This document shows positions 22,570-33,909 of a DNA stretch of 64,000 nucleotides, piece by piece. Origin of the DNA: Triglochin maritima (Eukaryota > Streptophyta > Magnoliopsida > Alismatales > Juncaginaceae); contig OY821786.1 of NCBI GenBank assembly GCA_963682175.1, forward strand, positions 26,992,501 through 27,056,500, read 5' to 3'. Position 1 is the first letter of the stretch; each line of letters starts with the position of its first letter. The notes beneath the pieces were generated by a model, which did not search any database, had not been told where the DNA came from, and was given only the letters and a program-made list of their open reading frames with translations. Made by a program: the position numbers and the translations under genes.

Positions 22570-23912
22570 GAATGAAGATCTAATTGTTCAACATCTATAG
22601 GTGTTTCTTTTAAACTTTCGAAAGTTGATGCATTGGTTTCAAGTTTAGCAAGCACCTCATTTTTCTCATTCATGACTATTTCAATTTGGCATTTGAGATC
22701 ATCGATTTGCTTTCTAGCATTGTTATTTTGGTCACAAATGATCTCATATTGTTTAACTAAGTCATGTAATGTATTTTGAAGCTCATCATGTGTATATGTT
22801 TCATCATTTGTATTAGAATTTGAGCTACCACTATAATAAGACTTAGTTGAGCATGATCTAATAGAGCAAGAGTTAGAGGATACCTCACTTCCTTCATCTT
22901 GAATTGTCATGTAGCACATATGTGCATATTCCTTTGTTGATGAAGGTGCGTTGATTGGGATGATGAAGACGATGAATCGTCTCAAGTAGCCTTGTGAGCT
23001 TCCAACCTCTTCTCTTTTCTATTACTCCTCTCCTTTTCTCCCTTCTCTCATTTTTCTTCTCCATCTCTTTTCTCTCATTTTCACTCTCCTTCTCCCTCTT
23101 CTTTTCTCTCATTTCACTTCTTTTACCTCTTCTTTCATTCTTTTCTTCCTTATCCTTCTTGAGGTATTTAAAGAAGTCTTTGGCTAGGACTTCAATGTCC
23201 TCATCTTCTACACTCCTCCTTGGTTCCTCAAGATTTGCATGTAATGACAAGAAGGGTTTGTTCTTTGAAGCTTCCTTCTCTTTTCGATGGTTGATTTGAA
23301 GTTCATACGTCATCAAGTTTCCAACGAGTTCCTCCATCTTTAATTTGGAAAGATCATACGCCTCTTCAATTGTGACGACTTTATCTTCCCAATCGTTGCT
23401 AAGCAACCGGAGGAACTTCCGTGTCATCTCTCCTTCATTGGTTTTTCTTCCAAGGACCAAAAGAGAGTTAGTAATATCGGTGAAGCGAGTATTCTTGTCG
23501 CTTATGTTCTCACTGATTTGCATAGAAAAAATATCATATTTATGCATGAGGATACTAATGCGGGTTTCTTTAGTTTTGCTATCCCCTCATGATGCCTTTA
23601 CAATCTATGCCGTATTTCATATGCACTTTCACATCCCCTAATCCTATTATATTCACCCTCATTAAGCTTACAATATAGAATGTTCATGATTTTTGAGTTC
23701 ATCTCAATTTCTTTCATTTTGGGCCTAGTAAGTGAATCTAATTCATCTTCATTTGGGGGCATGTATGCATTCTGAAGAAACATCAAATACTTAAGGTCAT
23801 TTGAAATTATGAAAAATTTCATCATATTCTTCCAATAATCATTGTTTGACCCGTTTAACTAAGGAGGTCTAGTTGTGCATAAACCCTCTACATGATTAGA
23901 TATGCTAGCCAT
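22570..23912 (-). pseudogene. gag: Copia gag of element J (inverted, broken)
   Basis: Read on the minus strand from an ATG at 23912. The start (M-A-S-I-S-N-H-V-E-G-L-C-T-T-R) matches E gag, which continues with the copia gag hallmark NWSNYDYWK; here a TAG falls before the NDYWK motif. Later frames give the typical UBN2-like body (LVLGRK...FLR.LSNDWEDKV, LKMEELVGNLMTYE), then a long Lys/Glu/Arg-rich stretch (about 23000-23170) and a Ser/Asn-rich then coiled-coil-like C-terminal part. Several stops and frameshifts break it. It lies inside the inverted segment, so its orientation is opposite to the outer LTR ends. Confidence 0.75.
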
Positions 23913-23953
23913 TGCTAAAAATTACGATTAAGTAATGAAATTTAGCTCACAAG

Positions 23954-23965
23954 GCTTTGATACCA
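23954..23965 (-). other. Primer-binding site of J (initiator tRNA-Met type, inverted)
   Basis: TGGTATCAAAGC on the minus strand, one mismatch from the initiator-tRNA-Met complement TGGTATCAGAGC used by plant copia elements. It is 2 nt from the inverted LTR end at 23968. Confidence 0.85.
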
Positions 23966-23967
23966 AA

Positions 23968-24893
23968 TGTAGGATCGTTAGGGTCTCTAATTCTAGTCAC
24001 TTTTAAACTAATTACCTACTTGTTTAAGCAATCAAAGATGTGCAGCGGAATTTAAAACTAAACAAGCAAGTAAAGGAATGGGAAATGCAAACCACAAGGA
24101 GTCGGGGGATTTTATATAGGTAAGGCACCCCTCCCGAGTCCTACTCCTCTCTTGCAAGATCCACTCAGATCACCGAGCTTCGCTCACGACTTCACTAACC
24201 GCTCCCCGTTCCGGGCCGGGAGAGAACGCCTTAACAATCTTCAAGCTCGCGAACAACCCTCGCTGAGCTTGGCTCCTCCTCTCACAATCCGAGAGGGATA
24301 CTTCGGGCTCTCACCGAAGTCTATACTCTTGTCTTGGGCTTTCACAAAGACCCTTGCTTCTTGAACAAACAATGAGTGGAACAACACTCTCTAATCTTGA
24401 GCACACTTGAGTGAGAATAGGATTTAAGACTAAAGTGTGGAAGGTTTGAGGCTTGGAGTGTTTGGAGCTTTCTCTCTAATGTAAGAGACAAATAGTAGTG
24501 GGAGAGTTGTGTTAAAATGTGTTTTACAACTCTATTTATAAGCTCCTAAAGAGTTATAGCCGTTGGGGATGAATTGGGTAAAGATTGTGTAAGATACATA
24601 AAACAGAAACTGACAGGACCCAATTCTGAGTAAGTTCGCTCGACTGGATCGGGCTGAACGGTCGACCGTTTGGCAATTTTGATTACAGTTCGGTCGACCG
24701 GTAAAAGAACGATCGACCGCCAAAGGCTATTATCTTGGTACACTTAAGTGATCGGTCGAACACCGAGATAGGTTTGGTCGACCGATTCACAACAGGCTCT
24801 TTGGGGTTGACAAACGAGATCATATTTGGTGGACCGAAACAAGTTCCTCGGTCGACCGAAAACTAACAGGCAGTTTTGGTTTGTCGAGTCTTC
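23968..24893 (-). repeat. Remaining 3' part of the J 5' LTR (inverted)
   Basis: Minus-strand copy of the LTR from 'gaagactcgac' to the end ...ACGATCCTACA; it is the missing complement of 22128-22569. It carries several CGGTCGACCG-type palindromes (24610-24870) and the 'gagagaacgcc...gggccgggag' block. That block shows the LTR sequence as it was before the filler insertion seen in the right LTR. Confidence 0.83.
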
Positions 24894-25811
24894 TTGAAAT
24901 ATACAATTAAGAAAAGATCTAGAAAAGTTCACAAATGGAACTAAGATGCTTAACATGCTTTTAGGAAGTCAAAGACAATCTTTGCAGAAACATGGTTTAG
25001 GATATAATGCAAAATTGAAAAACCATGCATCTCATACAACTTTAAATGGAAAGCACTTAGTTGTAAAGCATAGCTCTTCAAGTGTGTGGGCTCCTAAAAC
25101 CAAAATGGTTTGGATTCCCAAAGCTAATATTCAAGGACCCAAAGTTGTTTGGGTACCTAAATCTACACTTGTAGGTGCTTGAGGAGGAAATCGGTGGTGA
25201 CCGGGCAAACTTGAAAGTCAAATTCAACGCCGGTTGCATCACCAAACGGAGATTAGAACCAATTCAAGCTTCAAAGTGGGTATAATTTCTTATCCTCTAA
25301 ATTTCTTGAATCAATTGGTTCTAGTCTAGGTTTTTATATGCTTTATTGTCATATCATATATTCATTCATTGCAAATCTTTAAATTTGAATCACATCCAAT
25401 GTTTTAGAGTCAAATTTTCTAAATGGATGTCAAAAAGGGGGAATGAATATATCACATGCTATATTGTAATATTTACTTGATGTTAATAGGGGAGACTTAA
25501 GAATCGAACTTAATCAAAAAATCATATTCATATTGATAGGGGGAGCTTAATGAATATCATTTTCTTAGTGTAATGAAGTGCAAAATTTAGGGGGAGCAAC
25601 TTCGTTACAAGACATCCACAATTCTATGCTTATATCTTATAATTTTTGATGGATGTCAAAGGGGGAGAGATAATTAAAGGGGTAACTTGGAATTTGATTT
25701 TAATTGAACAAAAACTATGCACATCCATAGGGGGAGCATTTATATGCATAGTTTATATCTAAAAATTCCAAGTATTAAGATATAGGTTGCCATCATCAAA
25801 GAGGGGGAGAT
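24894..25811 (+). other. J internal region after the inversion: gag tail and 3' noncoding
   Basis: 24920-25182 reads as a gag C-terminal tail with the repeated 'VWAPKT / VWIPKA / VWVPKS' pattern common in large-gag copia elements, ending TGA after STLVGA. Codons upstream of the Met at 24946 (...F-T-N-G-T-K) fit the same frame. From 25183 on, only noncoding sequence with several 'gggggag' runs follows. The last run (25801-25810, gagggggaga) abuts the right LTR and is the polypurine tract. All pol domains are missing. Confidence 0.7.
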
Positions 25812-26163
25812 TGTTGGCTTTTTGGAATTAATCTATGTTTTGATGATTTAATGTAGCGTAGCACACATGTTACATTGCATATATATTGCTTTGTGCTAAC
25901 CTCTACAACTGATCAAGACGCAAAGAAGAAAGAAAAATCAAGTCAAGACATGTAATCTAGCTCATTTGAAGACATGTAATTTGTATTTCTTTGAGTCTTA
26001 GGAACTTTGTGTAATTGAGCATACTTGAGATAAAAACTACTCAAACACACATTAGATTCCCTATAGAAGTCACACACAAAATTTCATATAATTTGGACTT
26101 CAATAGATCACCCAAACTTAGACTGGAAAACACTAAACCAAAACCTGAACAATCTAGCCACAT

Positions 26164-26632
26164 TCGGTCGACCGAGTGATCATATATCTTGTTAGTGTTT
26201 TACTGCTAGTTCGGTCGACCGTCTAGACCTTTTCGGTCGACCGAGCAACAACAAATTTTTGACCGTTTGTTTTGTCGTATATACCCAACGGTCGTATTCA
26301 TATTATCTCCATATACCCCAAATACATTTAGTGTATCAGTCGACCGAGGACCTTGTTCGGTCGACCGAACTTATGAAGACTCGACAAACCAAAACTGCCT
26401 GTTAGTTTTCGGTCGACCGAGGAACTTGTTTCGGTCCACCGAATATGATCTTGTTTGTCAACCCCAAAGAGCCTGTTGTGAATCGGTCGACCAAACCTAT
26501 CTCGGTGTTCGACCGATCACTTAAGTGTACCAAGATAATAGCCTTTGGCGGTCGATCGTTCTTTTACCGGTCGACCGAACTGTAATCAAAATTGCCAAAC
26601 GGTCGACCGTTCAGCCCGATCCAGTCGAGCGA
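26164..26632. repeat. CGGTCGACCG palindrome array in the J LTR
   Basis: Perfect or one- to two-base variants of CGGTCGACCG at roughly 26164, 26211, 26232, 26337, 26357, 26409, 26434, 26483, 26509, 26548, 26567, 26600 and 26620, in the U3 part upstream of the TATA box. Similar arrays lie in the E LTR (37494-37987) and the minus solo LTR (36417-36885). Confidence 0.8.
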
Positions 26633-27055
26633 ACTTACTCAGAATTTGGTCCTGTCAGTTTCTGTTTTATGTATGTTACACAATCTTTACCCAATTCATC
26701 CCCAACGGTTATAACTCTTTAGGAGCTTATAAATAGAGTTGTAAAACACATTTTAACACAACTCTCCCACTACTATTTGTCCCTTACATTAGAGAGAAAG
26801 CTCCAAACACTCCAAGCCTCAAACCTTCCACACTTTAGTCTTAAATCGTATTCTCACTCAAGTGTGCTCAAGATTAGAGAGTGTTGTTCCACTCATTGTT
26901 TGTTCAAGAAGCAAGGGTCTTGGTGAAAGCCTAAGACAAGAGTATAGACTTCGGTGAGAGCCCGAAGTATCCCTCTCGGATTGTGAGAGGAGGAGCCAAG
27001 CTCGGCGAGGGTTGTTCGCGAGCTTGAAGATTGTTAAGGCGTTCTCTCCCGGCCC

Positions 27056-27089
27056 GAGCACAATTGAATACACATACCTACCCATATTT
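27056..27089 (+). other. 34-bp templated insertion in the J LTR copied from the host LTR
   Basis: These 34 bases match 27616-27649 of the surrounding B LTR with one mismatch (position 27083). They interrupt the J LTR at 'tcccggcc' and are flanked by a repeated 'cccggcc'. The inverted J LTR copy (about 24215) lacks them. Confidence 0.8.
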
Positions 27090-27864
27090 CCCGGCCAGAA
27101 CGGGGAGTGGTTAGTGAAGTCGTGAGCGAAGCTCGGTGATCCGAGTGGAGCTTGCAAGAGAGGACTAGGACCCGGGTGGGGTGCCGAACCTCTGTAAAAT
27201 CCCCCAACTCCTTGTGGTTTGAATTTTCCATTCCTTTACTTGCTTGTTTAGTTTTAAATTCCGCGCTGCACATCTTTGATTGCTTAAACAAGTAGGTAAT
27301 TAGCTTAAAAGTGATTGTAATTAGAGTCCCTCACGATCCTACAGTTAGGATGAGGATGGAGTAGATAAAGGAAACATGACTTGTGGTTGCATGTACTCTT
27401 GTGGACCTCACCTTAATTAATGTCTTGTATGTTTTAATGATTTTGTAAATCTTATTTCATGTGGAGACATAGTGGGGTTTGGTCTTTATGCTCGAGTTCA
27501 TTTAGCTTCATTCCAATTATTGTCTTGTATATTTTAATGATATTGTGTTATCTTATTTCATGTGAAGGCAAAGTTAGATTTGGTTTTATGGTTTTCATGT
27601 ACTACATGTTGTGATGAGCACAATTGAATACACATACCTACCTATATTTTTGCACTCACATTCTATCTTTACCCCCTATGGGGTTTAGTTTTTATTGTTT
27701 GTTCATCCTTTGTTTAGTGTAGTGTAATCACACCTTTTCTTCCATCTTGTTTCCCACTCGCCTTCGAACTAACCAATGTCGACACACCTCCCTGTGGATC
27801 GACTCGTATTTGCCACCACTTCAACGCGGTCGTGCACTTGCGATTATTATGACTGATTCAATCA

Positions 27865-28956
27865 TGCATCATTGCTTTTGAGGACTTACACTATCACAAT
27901 CATCTTCCCCAAAATCTCCACATAGGGCGATCCCTACCACCCATGTAACGGGAGTTTTGTCAATGCATCCCAAGTCAGATGATTCGAAAGCACCACGCAC
28001 TAAGTCTCATCAAACCTAATTTCTCGAGTGATAGGAGTTGTGCGAGAAGAGAGAACATCATACTTAATTGTTATTTATTATCTACATGGGATCAAAATCC
28101 CTACACTTAAGGTTTCACAAGAGGAGCTTAATGGTCCCTGACTACGACGAACTTCTTTATACTAACAGACACGAATTATTCGACTCACTCGGTTCAGGGT
28201 GTCCTTCTTTATTTATTTGAATACTGAAACCCTACGATTACTCTCCCCCCGAGGGAAAATCGGCGTGCATCTTTACGACTAGATAAGACCTAAAGCCGAT
28301 ATACTAGATATCCTAAAGCATCATGTTCAAGTCAATTCGGGGAGCTTCCTTTTTACTTTGCCTCTCAATGGTTTTGCACATGCTAAACACACGCAAACCC
28401 CCCCCCCCCAAAACATTTTCTTCACAAACCCTTAAAGATTTTGAAAGAAATGAAAAAATTAAAAGACTAGGCAAGCCAAAGAAGTCACCCAAGGATCATG
28501 GTATAACATATATATCATTGTAAATTGCAGCACACTATCATGACCCTAACAATGCAAACAAAAGAAAACCAAAAATGAAAGACAAAGAAAACTATGTACA
28601 CACATGAAAAACACCCCCACACCTAATCCATGCATTGTCCTCAATGAATGTGAGTATGATACTACAAGGATTTATGCATGAAAAATAAAAGATCTCACCA
28701 ACGTGCAGCGCAAAAGGAAGCTCATGGTTATGTGGATGGACATATACCTGAATTACCAAAAACCTGTAAAATACTTAAGAATGGAGACGAATACATGAAA
28801 CAAATGGTTCCCAAATACACAAGGGTTGGGCCCACAACAACCTATGGTCACTCTTGGAGTATTTTTGTCTTCTTTTTTTCCAGATATAACTATGTACAAA
28901 AATGAGTTCCCATCGTCATTTTTCAAATGACAACAAATGGGAACCTCAAAAGTGGG
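27865..28956 (-). other. 3' noncoding region of element C
   Basis: Resumes C after element B, starting with the second TSD copy TGCAT. Matches the A and H post-ORF region in reverse orientation, including a C-run at 28400. Small ORFs here have no counterpart in A and are not called. Confidence 0.7.
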
Positions 28957-31427
28957 TCAACACACTTGGAGTGGGAACATGACACCACATTGGAGCAAAA
29001 TACTCACACATGGGCCCTCCTCACAAAGTGCACAAAATATCAGGAGATGTTCATGAATTAGACGCAAAGGTGTCTGATTCAAAGGATCAAAAGGTAAGAG
29101 CTCAAACCTCTCAAGAGGTTGGGAAATATTGCGCAACGGAAGATGAGTTTCCCCCGTTACGGTATTAAAATCAGGATCATCAATCAAAAATCTCCAATCA
29201 ACATGCTGGTAGATCGGAATGAGGTCAAGAACCTCATTATGCTTGCCTGACACACCAGGCGAACAGAAAGTGAGTCTCTTACCCAATGTATCCTTTAAGG
29301 ATCTCCTAATACCCTCATTGGCAATGTAGTTGTTTGGTGTTCCTTCAATTTCAAGATGATCAAGAACATTAGTGAGAGGCAAACTCTCACCAGGTCGTAT
29401 AAATTAGGGGTACTAGGGAGCTCTTGCTCTACAAAAGGTGAGTCCTTAAGAGACACAACAATAAGATCATGTGGCTCAAAGGCCACAGGACAAAACGTTA
29501 AGGCACAATCCTGTGCCGACTCATAATGAAACTGGTCCATGTTATTCTCAATTTGAATCGAATCCCCTACCAAGTAATCGTGAATTGAAAACCCAAGTTC
29601 CTCAGACTTAATATGAATTTGACTTTGAAAGATTGTGCTTTGAATTTGTGGATGTGGTGGTGGTTCGATTTCAGAAGATAAATCCTCATGTTGACAAGAA
29701 AGGTCACCATCCTCACGTTCACTTAATTGTTGCGTCATCTGAGTCACTTGCATTGCCAGGTTTTGCAAGGAATTTTGAGTTGTTTCCATGAATGTTTGTA
29801 GAGGTTGTTTCAAGGAAACAAGCTTGGGGTCAACTGTGAGGCTCAAGTCAGAATTCTGTAGATTTTGGGGTTGAGTGTTTATGGGCTGATAATGAGTCCA
29901 ATGATTGACAGTAGGGTGTTGGTAGAAGGGTGGGCAAGAATTATGGTAGTCAGGATATCTAAAGTTTCCCCATGAATATGTCCTCCTTGGGAAAGACGTG
30001 AATGTGTAGTTCTTTGGGGGAAAACATCATCATATTCGGGTTCGGGAGGAACATACGAACACTCTTCGAACAACTGACCACTTAAACCACTATGGTCATC
30101 TGACGTTGCTTCTGGAACCACTAATCCAGTCAAACCCTCTACCGAATGCATGAAAGAGACCAAAAATTCTTGTAATGTCTCAGTTTGTTGACCAACATAT
30201 GATCCGCTACAACTAGATGGTGGTCTAGCAGTCAGTGCCTCTCTCAAATTACCCCAATCTGAAGTCTGCTCAGCCTCATAATTAAGATTGTCCTAACCAT
30301 GTTGGGTGTTAGTCTGAGTTACCCCAAGATGCATGTGTAACGCCCCAAGATCAGACAAGTGCTTACCCACCCAAACCCGGTGCGTTAATACGATCCACGA
30401 TCCCAATCGCTGCGCACTCTGATATTTAATTCATCTAATAGACCCATAAGTAATCTGAAAAATATAATCAACAATTTGTGAGCTCGACAACCTGCAAGTA
30501 TCAACCGTCCATCAACCAGAATCATAACCATGTGGAAAATACATAATAGGACGTTCAGTTAAAGAGCACAATCAAGAGAGATGTATCACAAATAATATGC
30601 ATGCCTAACAATCTGGAACCCCCATTCAAATTCGACCACATCCGTTGTTTTTGAATCTATCAATATGTCAGACGCATAACTGGTAGATCCACACTGACGA
30701 CAGGTAGCCCTTTCCACTCTCGGGTGGCTCCACGCTGCCCGCTAGGTAGCTCTTTCCTAAGTGGCTCAGTTAGAAACCTACACACAGCCACAAGACATGT
30801 CGACCAAAACACCACCATGCATATCAATAAATTCAATATTGTTACTCAGCATGCATACAACTACGGATATCAAGAGAGACAAACATGACATGAAAATGAA
30901 GAATAACAATTCTCGTAACCACAACCATCGGATATCAAGAGAGACATGACATGACAAGTAGCCCTTTCATGTCTCGTAACCACAACCACCTTCTCTCTCA
31001 CAACTCACTCAATTACTCAACACAAGTATTCCTTCTTCTCTCACCCTCTCTCACTCACCTTCACCTCACCGTTTCTTCTTAACTCACCTCACTCACCTTC
31101 ACTTCACAAGCAAAATCACCTCACGTTTATCCTGCATCTCCTTATATATATTCACCTTTTAACCTCTCACCTCTTCAACCTTAAATCAGCTTCCAACATA
31201 TATTCTCTAGTCATCACCTCACCTGCTATGCATCCCACATGTCAACTCTTCTACACACCCCAACCAACCATTCCTTCCACGAAAGGTCAAGTACCCCTTA
31301 ATCCTACTCTAATCCAATTAACTCTTCTAATTATGATTTAAGGTTCTTACAACATGGGTGCAGAATACCAGGGAGAATAGCCCTGATCCCAACAATGAAA
31401 TGGATGGTCGCCCTTGTAACCATCCAA
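28957..31427 (-). pseudogene. Broken copy of the family-1 capsid-less Gag ORF (element C), split by a solo LTR
   Basis: Minus-strand relic of the A-type ORF. The start codon is lost (TTG in place of ATG at 31427-31425, and the fifth residue Met is Lys). The N-terminal block is separated from the rest by a 1016-bp solo LTR (30336-31351). Further down, GNMREA.TARPPSS.GSY, the PP EPEYDD linker and the coiled-coil-like METTQ...QVTQMTQQLSERE are recognisable. The CCHC knuckle has decayed: the A residues CDCC are here SDDH. Frameshifts fall near 29880 and 29380. The end is the stop at 28957. Confidence 0.75.
30336..31351 (-). repeat. Solo LTR, chromovirus-like (Tekay/Del type ends)
   Basis: 1016 bp starting TGTAACGCCCC and ending GGTTCTTACA on the plus strand. 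The TSD is GCATG (30331-30335) and ACATG (31352-31356), one mismatch. Read on minus it runs TGTAAGAACC...GGGGCGTTACA, an end style I associate with Tekay/Del chromoviruses; the lineage call is tentative. It interrupts the C ORF at the codons equivalent to 'GPMQPG' of A. Contains the short direct repeat 'ggatatcaagagagac' (about 30866 and 30931). Confidence 0.7.
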
Positions 31428-32530
31428 CTTGACACAGAACTCTCAAGTTGACCACTCACCACCACGAGCCCAAGCTCTCAAAAAGTGCTCGACTCGACCT
31501 TCAAACACTTATAGAAAGTGTAAAGGGGAGGAGACTAGAACATAGAAGAAGATGACTCAGAGGAGAAGGGAAGAATCCCTACATCTAGTGCGGGTAAAGG
31601 GTGAGGGTAGAAGTCTAATCTAGCAAACACAACTCAAACAAGCTTAGGCTGGCTATGAGTCCTTAGACTAGGTGATGCCTAACTATGGCCCTCTACATGC
31701 ACGAACGCCTCACCTCCCTCGGCCAAAGGTCACAAAGCCGAATGAGAAAGTCAAGACCCAGAGGTCCCAAAAGTCTCAATGTAACTAAGCAAACAATTTC
31801 AGGACAAGACGTCGAGAATGACATTGTCTCCTAAGTGCACCCGAATCGTCAGAGTCAATGCCTACTTGATTTTAGATTAAGGCTTTACTTGAGTGTGGTT
31901 TGTGGGGCTAAAGGAGGGTGATGAAATCACCCACCTTATCTTGAAGACTATAGGTGGTGCCTCTTAAGATCAATTGTCCTTAAACTAGCAAGCAACTCAC
32001 CAAACAAGCACTCACCCCACTCTTGTTCTAATGCACCTTACTAACTAATGCATGTTTTAACCATGCATTAATGGGAGAATGGGTGCACGTACCTCATGCC
32101 AGCACTCAACAACATAAAAAATAAAGCAAAGAAACGACGAATATGCACAAAGTCTAGAAATGATGCACTACATAGATTACAATCCACTAATCTTTTGCTT
32201 TGACTTTTAATGTCCAAGTTGTATTAGGAGGGGAGCATGCAAAGTAAACTAATTTTTTACATCAAAACATAGCATGCATGGAATCAACAGTGGAAGCTAC
32301 CAACTAGAAATGAGCTTAGAGAGCTACAAGTAAAACAGAAAGCAAAAACTCCTCACTAGAGCACCAGTAGCGGATGGTCTGGGGATTCTAGTCCTCAAAG
32401 TTCACCAGTGTGCTCTCCTACTCCTGTAGGCTCTCTTGTCCACTTGTTCCCCTGTCCAGTAACAAAACTAAAAAGAAAATGTATGAAAAACCCACTGAAA
32501 TGGTGGAAACAACAACGACTATGACCAACT
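31428..32530 (-). other. 5' leader of element C, noncoding
   Basis: Matches the A leader in reverse orientation with many differences. The leader palindrome is not recognisable here. No ORF supported. Confidence 0.65.
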
Positions 32531-32547
32531 CCTCGGTAATGGTGCCA
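32531..32547 (-). other. Decayed primer-binding site of element C (tRNA-Asp)
   Basis: Reads TGGCACCATTACCGAGG on the minus strand. All four mismatches from TGGCGCCGTTGCCGGGG are G to A, as expected from deamination of methylated cytosine on the other strand. Confidence 0.75.
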
Positions 32548-32553
32548 AAAATT

Positions 32554-33909
32554 TGATTGATTCAATTATAATAACCACAAGTGCACGGTGTCGGTAAAGA
32601 CAAGGCAAATACGGGTTTAACCTCAAGGAGTCATAAGTGTTGTTATTCCAACCATACTCAAGTGAAAAAGGAGAGGAGAATGAGTGGATTATGCTAACTA
32701 ACTACACTAAACTATCAACTAACAAATGAGAAAGATAAGATTCAGTAGAGACAACCACTAAGGGGTGGAGTGTGTGTACATGTATGATAAGGTGGTGAAG
32801 AATGCATTCAATAAGGCACAAGTGTAGGTTGTGTTTTCATGCATAGGAAGTGTCTAATGGTCTGGCAAAACCTATAATTCCAATCACTAACCTAGTTGAT
32901 TAACATGAGCATAAATAAGTTGGTTATTAAGAACCCAATCAAGAATGGGAAGTGTCTAAAAGTTGTGGCAAAACCCATCAAGTTAAGTATTCTCATTTAA
33001 ACAAACAAGCATACATTCACATTCATCACATAATGCATAAGATAGCATTCATTCTCATTCTTCATTACATGTATAAACATCATCTCCACCCCTAAAGGGG
33101 GATGGAACTACTCACTACACATTAAGCTAACAATTATACTAAGAAAGAAAGACATTCTAACGAGTTACACAAAGATTAGGAAAACAAAATTAAGATAAAC
33201 ACGCAAGCATTCAAAAAGAAACATTCAAACAAAACTAAAAAGAAAATATTTTTATTTACAAGACTCACATTACAAAGTGGCATCCTCTCCACCTTGAGTT
33301 TTGCTTCAAAGGCATACTCCAACTAGAGATAATGACCACCAAGCAATGGGTAGGTTACAAAGGAGGAAGTGGAGTTCTATTTATAGACATAAAAAAGCCA
33401 ACTGAGACAATCCCCCGGTGTGGGACTAATGAAACATACCTAAAATGGACCTAAACTACATAACCCACAACCATGCAAAATCAGGTCGGATTTGGACCAA
33501 AATGGACCGCCAATTGATGGTCACCTTTTGTCTGATATGATTCGATTTCGGCTATGTCCTTATATGCCTCAATTCCTTACATGGGGTGCACTCGGATCGG
33601 TTATTGGAGTCTGAGACCGAATCTAATTTCTAACATACTCTTCTTGATGGTGTGGAGTTTCTCAGTTTGCTATTTGATCCTTTCGGCTTTCATCCAGGTC
33701 CTTCCCTTTTGTTGATGGGTCCTTGTGTATGACGATCATGTCTAATTTGCTTCATTTAAGTCCTTTCTTCTTATATTTCAGCCATTTTCTCTTCCGTTCA
33801 CTTCTTTATTACGTAGTACCTGAAAATACACAACAAACACTCGAGTAGCACAAAATTGGTGTAAAATTAAGGATATATAGCATAAATATGATGTATGATA
33901 TGCTAATCA
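32554..33909 (-). repeat. 5' LTR of element C
   Basis: 1356 bp; on minus it starts TGATTAGCATATC (right end) and ends ...GAATCAATCA. U5 hairpin in the TGTC/GACA form (32589-32602). The dyad is decayed ('gaccgccaattgatggtc' near 33504). After it comes GGCAT (33910-33914), the presumed TSD; its partner is outside the window. Confidence 0.83.

Larger units (their letters stand above)
22128..27343 (+). mobile_element. Element J: non-autonomous Ty1/copia element with internal inversion
   Basis: 5216 bp between perfect TSDs GTTAG (22123-22127 and 27344-27348), starting TGTTGGC and ending ...CCTACA. The outer LTR start and the right LTR are plus-oriented, but 22570-24893 (rest of the 5' LTR, primer site and gag) is inverted. 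Only gag-related coding is found; protease, integrase and RT are absent. Element E is a relative. Confidence 0.85.
25812..27343 (+). repeat. 3' (right) LTR of element J
   Basis: 1532 bp, TGTTGGC...CCTACA. Contains about thirteen CGGTCGACCG-type palindromes (26164-26632), TATAAATA at 26728-26735, and a 34-bp foreign segment at 27056-27089. Preceded by a polypurine tract and followed by TSD GTTAG. Confidence 0.87.
6053..27864 (+). mobile_element. Element B: non-autonomous family-1 element hosting three later insertions
   Basis: Plus-strand family-1 element inserted in C. TSD: TGCAA (6048-6052) and TGCAT (27865-27869), one mismatch; the uninterrupted site in H reads TGCAT. Parts: 5' LTR 6053-9632, primer site 9639-9655, leader, broken gag-like ORF 10771-12262, 3' noncoding region split by A, and 3' LTR 21304-27864. 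Without its guests it would be about 7 kb. It was hit independently by a copia solo LTR, by A and by J, so it predates all three. Confidence 0.88.
21304..27864 (+). repeat. 3' LTR of element B, split by copia element J
   Basis: Blocks 21304-22127 and 27349-27864 form a family-1 LTR starting TGATTGACATCATATCATGC and ending GATTCAATCA. Relative to the B 5' LTR, about 200 bp are missing near 22090 ('agattaat' joins directly to 'aatgggcctatttt'). The U5 stem is decayed (CCAC/GCGG, 27816-27829) in the same way as in the 5' LTR, so the change predates insertion of B. Confidence 0.83.
3394..33909 (-). mobile_element. Element C: old non-autonomous family-1 LTR element, heavily interrupted
   Basis: Minus-strand element made of a 3' LTR (3394-5836, left end displaced by D), internal sequence (5837-6052 and 27865-32553) and a 5' LTR (32554-33909). 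The internal halves rejoin cleanly across B at the sequence 'gtttcgtgcat', which is uninterrupted in element H. Besides B, it contains a family-2 solo LTR and a chromovirus-like solo LTR. Its primer site and ORF are badly decayed, consistent with its being the oldest layer of the nest. No pol genes were found. Confidence 0.8.

Noticed and set aside
22994..23299. 101-aa plus ORF rich in Ser/Phe/Leu that looks like membrane segments
   Set aside because: It is the antisense of the Lys/Glu-rich gag tail on the minus strand. The same explains 39296-39656 opposite E gag.
22128..27343. Integrase self-insertion as the cause of the J rearrangement
   Set aside because: The inner breakpoints do not fall at LTR ends and show no duplication; simple inversion at short inverted matches explains them better.
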